From Deltaproteobacteria bacterium (GTDB taxonomy: Bacteria > Desulfobacterota > Desulfobacteria > Desulfobacterales > SURF-15), in the NCBI GenBank assembly GCA_024644775.1, contig JAHEHB010000276.1:1-7503 (forward strand): DNA of 7,503 nucleotides. Reading direction: 5' to 3'. This document shows, one piece after another, positions 1 through 4,602 of this stretch. Under the pieces are notes generated by a model. The model had not been told where the DNA came from, did no database searches, and saw only the letters and a list, made by a program, of their open reading frames with translations. A program made the position numbers and the translations under genes. Each line of letters starts with the position of its first letter. The stretch's first letter is position 1.

Positions 1-165
1 CAGCATGGTTAAAAACATAAGCAGGATTAACACAATCTGTGGGAAAAAAGCGGCCGTCGTATGGGTCGACATGGCTTCGGAACTTTGAAAAGTAAAGCTT
101 ATGCCGTAAAGGATGGCAAAAATGACCATCAAAATGATGCCTAAGCGTAAGTCTCTGTTTGGCAT
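1..165 (-). CDS. tctB: TctB-like small membrane subunit of a tripartite tricarboxylate transporter (N-terminal 55 codons, runs off left edge)
   Basis: Translating the minus strand from the ATG at 165 gives an uninterrupted frame to base 1, starting MPNRDLRLGIILMVIF. A hydrophobic stretch at about residues 9-27 forms a first membrane helix. A short polar loop follows, then a FFP motif at residues 40-42 leading into a second hydrophobic segment that continues past the edge. This pattern, and a position directly after a Bug/TctC binding protein, fit the small four-helix TctB subunit, which sits in the inner membrane with the large TctA subunit and works with the periplasmic TctC. The start is supported by a TTAGGAG ribosome site 6 bases upstream. 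A terminator-like hairpin separates it from tctC. The subfamily is poorly conserved, so the call rests on topology plus context; tctA is expected just beyond the left edge but is not seen. Confidence 0.75.
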   Translation of the reverse strand, partial: MPNRDLRLGIILMVIFAILYGISFTFQSSEAMSTHTTAAFFPQIVLILLMFLTML

Positions 166-190
166 TGAAAACTCCTAACCGACAAAAAAA

Positions 191-216
191 AGGGGGCCTA
201 AACAGACGGCCCCCCT
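191..216 (-). terminator. Terminator-like GC hairpin with T-run between tctC and tctB
   Basis: On the minus strand a seven-base GC-only stem (GGGGGCC / GGCCCCC, 192-198 with 208-214) encloses a nine-base loop and is followed by eight T residues (the A-run 184-191 on the plus strand). This is a textbook Rho-independent terminator shape. It starts 8 bases after the tctC stop and ends about 20 bases before the tctB start. Because tctB/tctA presumably depend on the same transcript, partial termination or 3'-end stabilisation would leave much more binding protein than membrane subunits, a common arrangement for solute-binding-protein transporters. Confidence 0.85.
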
Positions 217-223
217 ATGGTGT

Positions 224-1201
224 TTATTTTTTTGTGTATCCCAGTGTATTCATCGCGTCAACCCACATGGGCCACTTCTTGTCCAGAAAAGCCTCCCATT
301 CAGGGCCGGTAAGAACGCTTTCCGGTCCCATGGAATTGTCTTCCAGGTAATTCTGATAGATTTTATGTTTCATGGTTTCCTGGAATGCCGCACGCAGTTT
401 TTCAACGATGGGGGCCGGGGTTCCGGATCTTACAATAACCCCGCGCCAGGTAGCCATCTCCACATCCCAGCCGTTCTCTTTGGCGGTGGGAACATCAGGA
501 TAAGTCTTCAGGCGTTCTGAAACCAGAAATACAACAGGTTTGACATTTCCGGCATCATATTGACCTGCAAACTCACTGGGATTCAACACGCCCGCATCAA
601 GCGTGCCGCCCATCAGATTGACGATAATTTCGCCACCGCCCTTGAAGGGCACATACTCCGGTTCAAACCCGGCCGCTTTGGCAAATTCGTAAACCGACAA
701 ATGGTCAATCCCGCCCATATGAGCCACACCGAATTTTACCTTCTTGGGATTTTTCTTGCCGAATGCCACAAGTTCCTGAATTGTTTTGAACCGGCCTTTT
801 GTGGAAACACAGAAAGATTGGGCGTCATAGCACCCTCTGGCAATACCTGTAATGTCGCCTCGCCTCGCCTTGGTCGTCCCCTTGGCCATAGATCCCAGCA
901 CTGAATTAGTAATGGAAAAGATGGTATAGCCATCGGCCGGTTTCTCCAGCATGTAGTTCAGCATTCTGGAACCGGAGCCGCCACTCATGGTGCTGATAAT
1001 GATGGGAGCCTTCAGTATTCGGCGAAGCCGAAGGGCGGCTGTTCTGGAAAAAATATCGGTTCCACCGCCGGCTGAAGAATGAATGTACCAGTTGATCTGC
1101 TTGCTGGGATACTTGTCCTCAGCTCTCACGGTACCGTTCACTTGAACGATAAGCCCTACAGCCATTATGAAAATAATTAGACTTATTACACGTCGTTTCA
1201 T
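224..1201 (-). CDS. tctC: Bug/TctC-family periplasmic solute-binding protein of a TTT transporter
   Basis: The protein has 325 residues from the ATG at 1201, the usual length for the Bug (TctC) family. It opens with a Sec signal peptide (MKRR, hydrophobic core at about 6-22, likely cleavage after VRA at residue 27). The mature part shows family landmarks: KQINWYIHSSAGGGTD at 34-49, where the GGGTD loop carries the Asp that contacts a ligand carboxylate in known Bug structures; a SGGSGS loop near 73-78; PADGYT at 88-93; and PFKGGGE in the second lobe. It would bind a carboxylate in the periplasm and deliver it to TctAB. A longer reading frame to 1264 exists, but the AAAGGAGG site and signal peptide place the start at 1201. 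It is followed by a terminator and tctB. Bug paralogues bind many different acids, so the ligand cannot be named. Confidence 0.92.
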   Translation of the reverse strand: MKRRVISLIIFIMAVGLIVQVNGTVRAEDKYPSKQINWYIHSSAGGGTDIFSRTAALRLRRILKAPIIISTMSGGSGSRMLNYMLEKPADGYTIFSITNSVLGSMAKGTTKARRGDITGIARGCYDAQSFCVSTKGRFKTIQELVAFGKKNPKKVKFGVAHMGGIDHLSVYEFAKAAGFEPEYVPFKGGGEIIVNLMGGTLDAGVLNPSEFAGQYDAGNVKPVVFLVSERLKTYPDVPTAKENGWDVEMATWRGVIVRSGTPAPIVEKLRAAFQETMKHKIYQNYLEDNSMGPESVLTGPEWEAFLDKKWPMWVDAMNTLGYTKK

Positions 1202-1359
1202 GAGAACCTCCTTTAAGTTGTTGATTGTTATAAGTTTACTTGTCAACCCATCCCCTGCCGACACCCCCGCACCGCTCTTTCCCTCTGAAAGGGCTGGTCC
1301 TCACCCACACTTAACACCCTGGGTGCTTTGGAGGCGATTGTAACTGCTTGAAAAAATTT
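1202..1359. other. Leader/promoter region of tctC, no gene
   Basis: No coding region is supported here. On the minus strand a perfect TTGACA lies at 1246-1241, but no good -10 stands 16-18 bases downstream; TATAAC at 1232-1227 is only 8 bases away, so no promoter is called. A short palindrome CACCC-T-GGGTG (1315-1325) and a near match to the FadR-family half-site pattern (TTGTCAACCCA, 1240-1250) are possible regulator sites but could be chance. Confidence 0.4.
1207..1214 (-). promoter_or_regulatory. Strong ribosome binding site that fixes the tctC start
   Basis: The minus strand reads AAAGGAGG, ending 5 bases before the ATG at 1201. It argues for this ATG rather than the upstream in-frame ATG at 1264, which would put 21 residues in front of an otherwise perfect signal peptide. 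Confidence 0.85.
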
Positions 1360-1368
1360 AATAACGAA
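1360..1368. repeat. Left copy of 9-bp direct repeat AATAACGAA (putative target-site duplication)
   Basis: The same nine bases recur at 1644-1652, exactly bracketing the inverted-repeat element at 1369-1643. An exact flanking repeat of this length is what transposition of an element with a 9-bp staggered cut leaves behind. Confidence 0.6.
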
Positions 1369-1643
1369 CGCGGTTATCCACAAAGCTCCAGTTGTTTACT
1401 GGAATAGGGCTTTGAAGGTGATCCGATTCGTGTGCGTGTGATTGTCTGAGTGCATTAGGGAGCGTTACATCGATCAGCATCACGGTGCTGCAATAAGCCC
1501 AACATGTTGAATCTTTCATGATACATTGTTTATCTCAAAGCCCTGATCGGTGTTACGCTCCCTTATGTGCGAGTTTCACACGTCCGCGAATCGGATCACC
1601 TTCAAAACCGACATGGCTCAACTTGAGCTTTCGATATAACCGG
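1369..1643. mobile_element. MITE-like non-coding element, 275 bp, with long imperfect inverted repeats
   Basis: The two ends are inverted copies of one another. The outer 25 bases (1370-1394 against 1643-1619) match at 19 positions, including CGGTTAT and AAAGCTC. Further in there is a perfect 20-base arm (1411-1430 against 1606-1587) and a 28-base arm matching at 23 positions (1450-1477 against 1570-1543). The centre carries the palindrome CAACATGTTG (1500-1509), close to the element's midpoint. An exact 9-bp direct repeat flanks it. There is no credible ORF inside. The whole could fold into one long imperfect hairpin as RNA or single-stranded DNA. This fits a miniature inverted-repeat transposable element mobilised in trans, or another palindromic intergenic repeat; the parent transposase family is not identifiable here. 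Its insertion between the regulator's terminator and tctC may insulate the two minus-strand units. Confidence 0.65.
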
Positions 1644-1652
1644 AATAACGAA
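1644..1652. repeat. Right copy of 9-bp direct repeat AATAACGAA (putative target-site duplication)
   Basis: Exact copy of 1360-1368, directly abutting the right inverted repeat of the 275-bp element. Confidence 0.6.
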
Positions 1653-1667
1653 TATCGAATAATGACT

Positions 1668-1715
1668 AATTAATATTGATGAATTCGGCTTTTTACGAAT
1701 TCATCAATATTAATT
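1668..1715 (-). terminator. Perfect 20-bp AT-rich hairpin directly after the GntR stop codon
   Basis: Bases 1668-1687 and 1696-1715 are perfect reverse complements (20 of 20) around an eight-base loop. The hairpin begins at the base after the regulator's TAA on the minus strand. It is AT-rich and lacks a long T-run on its 3' side, so it is not a canonical intrinsic terminator. It would still form a stable 3'-end structure and probably marks the end of the isomerase-regulator transcript. It could alternatively be a protein-binding palindrome. Confidence 0.6.
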
Positions 1716-2456
1716 TTAATCGTGTTGATGATATAATTGTTTCAAAACATTATCGAAATCTGCTTCCAAAGTCTGGATGGCCTTTTCTGTGTCCCGTTCT
1801 AAAATCGCTTTTACAATCTCGTTGTGGACTTCCAGCATCTGTTCGATCCGATAAGGATTCGCCTCATAGTACGCCTTGCGCATATTCACCCATAGCGGTT
1901 GGTGGGTAATATCGAGCAAACTGTCCATTATGTTTATGATGACCTTATTTTTTGTCGCTTTCGCAATGGATAAATGGAAGTCTTTGCCATACTTGGTATA
2001 GGCTTCGTATTGACCTTTTCGCCCCATTTCGTATTTTTCATCCCAAGCCAGTTTAATTCCGAGAAGATCTTCATCCGGTGCGATTTCAATGGCCAATCTC
2101 ACAACCCCGATCTCCATCGCCCGTCTGGCCTGCAAAATCTCGTAGGGACTTTCACTCTCTTCTAAGATGGAAAGTGCTCGATTCTTAAAATCATCCGTGG
2201 CAGGCGACCTGGAAACATAGGTCCCATCCCCTGGTCTTGTCTCCAGGATTCCGCTAATTTGTAGTGCGCTAATGGCCTCGCGAACCGATGGACGGCTCAC
2301 CCCCGCCTGCTCTGCAATAACCCTTTCCGAAGGAAGCTTGTCGCCGATTTTGTATCCCCCGGTTCTAATCATTTGGAGGATCTGCTCCGCAATAATGGAA
2401 CTTTTGCCCTTAAATCTGATCTGTGTGAGTTTTTGGAATTCCAATAGTTCAAACAT
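1716..2456 (-). CDS. GntR-family transcriptional regulator, FadR subfamily (FCD domain)
   Basis: The protein has 246 residues, typical of the FadR subgroup. The N-terminal winged helix-turn-helix spans about 15-84: the GDKLPSERVIAEQAGVSRPSVREAI block (38-62) holds the recognition helix, and GDGTYV (76-81) is the wing. The all-helical FCD effector domain follows from about 105. Members usually repress catabolic operons and release DNA on binding a sugar acid or carboxylate, which fits the isomerase/transporter context. The start overlaps the isomerase stop in the 8-bp block ATGTTTGA with only a weak Shine-Dalgarno, which suggests translational coupling. Oddity: FCD domains often bind a metal through one Asp and three His. 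Here H161 and H211 remain, but the Asp position four residues before H161 appears to be G157, and the last His position appears to be D233, so the metal site may be altered or lost. The effector is unknown. Confidence 0.93.
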   Translation of the reverse strand: MFELLEFQKLTQIRFKGKSSIIAEQILQMIRTGGYKIGDKLPSERVIAEQAGVSRPSVREAISALQISGILETRPGDGTYVSRSPATDDFKNRALSILEESESPYEILQARRAMEIGVVRLAIEIAPDEDLLGIKLAWDEKYEMGRKGQYEAYTKYGKDFHLSIAKATKNKVIINIMDSLLDITHQPLWVNMRKAYYEANPYRIEQMLEVHNEIVKAILERDTEKAIQTLEADFDNVLKQLYHQHD

Positions 2457-3258
2457 CGATACCCAAGTCTTTGAGTATCGACTCCAGCCGTTGCTTGCTC
2501 AGCAGGCGTTCATCATTTTTTTTCAATTCGATATTCAGTGTACTTTCAAACCCGATTGAAATAAGCTGTTCGAAAACAGGCTTAAAATCGATCTTACCTT
2601 CTCCTACCGGTAGATGCCGATCCAGATATAAGTCGTTGTCGCTGATATGGGCACTGATAATCTTATCGGGAAAGGCATCCATAAACGACTTTGAGCCCCC
2701 GGGAAGTAGGCTGGCGTGAGCAACATCCAGGGTCAGCCCAAAGTGCTTTGAAGGGATCGCATCAAAAACCCGCTGGAACTCGTCAACCGTCACGCCAAGA
2801 TAAACAATTTCACACTCCTCGTGCACCTGGTTCATGTTTTCGATACCGATCGGCAGATCGTATTTTTCCGCAAGCTCAACAACCGGCTTATAAGTTTCGA
2901 TCAAACACCGGAACACTTCGTCCATAAACAGACTGAAATGATAGCCGAAATGAAGCACGATATATTCGGCCTCTATATTGCGGGCAAGCGTTATATAGTC
3001 GATAAGATGCTGTTGAACCCCTTTTCGAACGGTCGGCTCAATTTCAGCCGAATTGACAAAAGAGGCTGAATGGAGCCCGTACCGAAGTCCATATTGATCC
3101 CTTAATTTTTTTATATTGGAGATTCGTTTGTCATCAAATTTATCGAGAAAATTTTTCGGATTGTTACAGCTCAGTTCCATCCAGGGAAAGCCGTTTTCAT
3201 GGGCAAACGAAAAATACTCCTCAAGTGGTTCCGGCCCGGCATTGAAGCAGAGTTTCAT
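2449..3258 (-). CDS. Sugar phosphate isomerase/epimerase-type TIM-barrel protein (xylose isomerase-like)
   Basis: The protein has 269 residues, a usual length for cytosolic single-domain AP_endonuc_2/xylose-isomerase-like TIM barrels. Strand-end motifs occur in the expected order: GLHSA (61-65), YIVLHFGYH (99-107), IGIENMN (137-143), LTLDVAHA (175-182), ISAHISDND (201-209), and NIEL (242-245). E140, D178, H204 and E243 are the expected divalent-metal ligands, and D213-R214-H215 followed by GEGKIDF (219-225) is the typical substrate-side loop. Family members isomerise or epimerise sugars, inosols or keto-sugars, and some are endonuclease IV relatives; the small size and regulator coupling favour a metabolic enzyme. 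A GAGGAGG site 5 bases before the ATG at 3258 supports the start. It is first in a two-gene unit with the GntR regulator and diverges from the kinase-like/transketolase unit. The precise substrate cannot be read from sequence. Confidence 0.9.
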   Translation of the reverse strand: MKLCFNAGPEPLEEYFSFAHENGFPWMELSCNNPKNFLDKFDDKRISNIKKLRDQYGLRYGLHSASFVNSAEIEPTVRKGVQQHLIDYITLARNIEAEYIVLHFGYHFSLFMDEVFRCLIETYKPVVELAEKYDLPIGIENMNQVHEECEIVYLGVTVDEFQRVFDAIPSKHFGLTLDVAHASLLPGGSKSFMDAFPDKIISAHISDNDLYLDRHLPVGEGKIDFKPVFEQLISIGFESTLNIELKKNDERLLSKQRLESILKDLGIDV

Positions 3259-3458
3259 GATTTCCTCCTCAAAAAGAAAATTCTTGCATTGTTTGTCAAA
3301 ATTTTATCTCACCACAAAGATTTGTTTAAATTTTTTCTTCGTGTTTTTCGTTTCCTTGTGGTTCATTCAACGACCTGTTTGGTTCCCCGTAAAAACGGGA
3401 TTTTCGCTTCGCTCCAACCGGCTTGTCCAGGTTAGGTTATGAATTCTTTAAAATTGAA

Positions 3459-3472
3459 TCGTATTCATACGA
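3459..3472. promoter_or_regulatory. Candidate operator palindrome TCGTAT-TC-ATACGA
   Basis: Six-base perfect arms around a two-base centre lie in the middle of the divergent control region. The flanking bases do not extend the symmetry. It could be a dimeric regulator site; the binding protein is unknown. Confidence 0.3.
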
Positions 3473-3491
3473 ACGATATGCCTGACATGTT

Positions 3492-3506
3492 TTACCGGTA
3501 ATACCA
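3492..3506. promoter_or_regulatory. Candidate FadR/GntR-type operator
   Basis: Two overlapping palindromes occur here: TTACCGGTAA (3492-3501) and GGTA-A-TACC (3497-3505). The 11-mer CGGTAATACCA (3496-3506) fits the FadR-subfamily pattern TnGTnnnACnA with one mismatch in the first base. The adjacent isomerase operon encodes a FadR-subfamily regulator, so autoregulation of the divergent promoters from this site is a reasonable inference, not a demonstrated one. Confidence 0.4.
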
Positions 3507-3570
3507 ATTAGAACGATTGGATTTGAAATGTCAAGAAAAAAATGTTTATGACGCAAAATTCGATGACCGA

Positions 3571-3618
3571 CGAATGAAACATTCGATTGTTGACTTGGTC
3601 AAAAGAATCACATATGTA
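3571..3618 (+). promoter_or_regulatory. Possible promoter with two palindromes upstream of the kinase-like gene
   Basis: CGAATG-AAA-CATTCG (3571-3585) and TTGAC-TTG-GTCAA (3590-3602) are perfect inverted repeats 5 bases apart. The second contains a -35-like TTGACT (3590-3595), with a poor -10 (TATGTA, 3613-3618) at 17-base spacing. A better -10 (TAGAAT, 3617-3622) is 21 bases away, too far. A regulator bound to either palindrome would cover this -35. The promoter call is weak; the palindromes are certain as sequence. Confidence 0.3.
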
Positions 3619-3718
3619 GAATTCCTGTGACCGCACATTTGATTTTTTTAACGGCTTTTACTCGGATAAAAAACCGACCAACCGATCGATTTTTAATTTA
3701 TTCACGGAGGATGGAACA

Positions 3719-4537
3719 ATGCCACTCGTTACAATTACAAGAAGCTTAGGATGTGGAGAAATCGAAATTGCCCGACGCGTCGCTGAAGCACTCAACGTAA
3801 CACTATATGATGACTTTGAACTTAAAGAAGCAGCGTTAAAAATGGGGATTCGATCCGAAGACCTAAAGAGTCTAGATGAAAAAGCGCCAGGGTTTATCGA
3901 TCGTATTTTTAGTCGAACGCCCGAGTTGTACGTGGAATTCATGGAAGCCGTTGTCTACGAGGTCGCGCGCCGAGGTGAAGGGGTTATTATGGGTCATGGC
4001 AGTCAGATGCTGTTAAGAGATTTTGGCTGTGCATTGCATGTATTTATGCACGCATCTGAAGCAGCGCGAATCCAAAATCTGATGACTCAACAAGGATTAG
4101 GCGGAGAAGCAGCCGAAAAACTCATTCGGAAGAGTGATCATGAACAGCGCGGTTTTTTCCGCTACACGTTCAATATGCGCCTTAGCGATCCATCTCTATA
4201 CGATCTGATCATTAACACCGAAAAGATGGGAAGCGATGCAGCATCGAAAATAATATTGGAAGCCGCCCGCTCGGAGGAAATCAAGGCGTGTAGCATCACG
4301 GCGGTGGATGCAATGGAGCGGTTGTCACAGCAAAAAAAAGTCAACGCAATTCTTATTGAAAATGATATCAACGTATCAATGGTGCATGTCGAAGTCCCTG
4401 TAAAAGGGATTGTCGAAATCCGAGGATTTACCTACACCCATGATGAAATGGATCGAATTCGAGAAGTTGCCAATGACCTCCCGGGTATATCTGAAGTAAA
4501 AACAGATATCACCGTCATGCCCTCCACCGGGGATTAA
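3719..4537 (+). CDS. Cytidylate kinase-like family protein with C-terminal BON domain
   Basis: The protein has 272 residues, starting at an ATG with GGAGG 8 bases upstream. The N-terminal part (about 1-185) matches the cytidylate-kinase-like group: VTITRSLGCGEIEIARRVAEA (4-24, glycine-rich nucleotide loop), YDDFELKEAA (30-39), GVIMGHGSQMLL (88-99, where relatives usually have GRG), SDHEQRGFFRYTFN (139-152, the LID-like Asp/Arg segment) and YDLIINTEKMG (161-171). The loop here reads GCGE rather than the usual GSGG and has no P-loop Lys, so nucleotide kinase activity is uncertain. The C-terminal part (about 195-268) looks like a BON domain (VKGIVEIRGFTYTHDEMDRI and LPGISEVKTDITV), a small module that in other proteins binds phospholipid or other ligands. 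No signal peptide or membrane helix is seen, so it should be cytosolic. It lies 65 bp before the transketolase and is probably co-transcribed. Whether it phosphorylates a metabolite, or senses nucleotides, is unknown. Confidence 0.8.
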   Translation: MPLVTITRSLGCGEIEIARRVAEALNVTLYDDFELKEAALKMGIRSEDLKSLDEKAPGFIDRIFSRTPELYVEFMEAVVYEVARRGEGVIMGHGSQMLLRDFGCALHVFMHASEAARIQNLMTQQGLGGEAAEKLIRKSDHEQRGFFRYTFNMRLSDPSLYDLIINTEKMGSDAASKIILEAARSEEIKACSITAVDAMERLSQQKKVNAILIENDINVSMVHVEVPVKGIVEIRGFTYTHDEMDRIREVANDLPGISEVKTDITVMPSTGD

Positions 4538-4566
4538 GTAACACGTTCATGGTGATGATATGATGT

Positions 4567-4581
4567 CCCGACTCCGTCGGG
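4567..4581 (+). other. Short GC hairpin in the kinase-like/transketolase spacer
   Basis: CCCGAC-TCC-GTCGGG forms a six-base perfect stem with a three-base loop, ending 7 bases before the AAAGGAG ribosome site of the transketolase gene. There is no T-run, so it is unlikely to be a terminator. It could stabilise or process the downstream message, or be a small dispersed repeat. Confidence 0.5.
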
Positions 4582-4602
4582 CAGGCTTGAAAGGAGCACG
4601 CT

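Larger units (their letters stand above)
3259..3718. other. Divergent intergenic control region, no gene
   Basis: This 460-bp gap separates the divergent starts at 3258 (minus) and 3719 (plus). The part near the isomerase (about 3290-3440) is a low-complexity stretch with ACCACAA/TTGTGGT inverted repeats and a small CCCGT-AAAA-ACGGG hairpin (3386-3399). The part near the kinase-like gene holds several palindromes, listed separately, and a possible promoter. Apparent reading frames across it have no ribosome site and unconvincing composition, and are not called. Confidence 0.6.

Noticed and set aside
560..904. Plus-strand reading frame of 114 codons inside tctC
   Set aside because: It is fully antisense to a well-supported Bug-family gene, with no ribosome site or recognisable domain.
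1227..1246. Sigma-70 promoter for tctC built on TTGACA
   Set aside because: The -35 is perfect but the only -10-like hexamer (TATAAC) is 8 bases away; at 17 bases there is no match. Not supported as a promoter.
1202..1264. N-terminal extension of tctC to the ATG at 1264
   Set aside because: It lacks a ribosome site and would put 21 polar residues ahead of a complete signal peptide; AAAGGAGG at 1207-1214 supports the start at 1201.
1374..1382. Perfect DnaA-box sequence TTATCCACA
   Set aside because: A single box inside the left inverted repeat of the MITE-like element, with no cluster, no AT-rich unwinding region and no origin genes. Probably part of the element's end or chance.
3386..3404. 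CCCGT-AAAA-ACGGG followed by ATTTT as a plus-strand terminator
   Set aside because: No plus-strand gene ends upstream of it and the stem is only five bases; more likely part of the repeat-like block.
3116..3442. Plus-strand frames over the isomerase start and divergent region
   Set aside because: Composition follows low-complexity AT-rich sequence, there is no ribosome site, and they overlap the strongly supported isomerase start.
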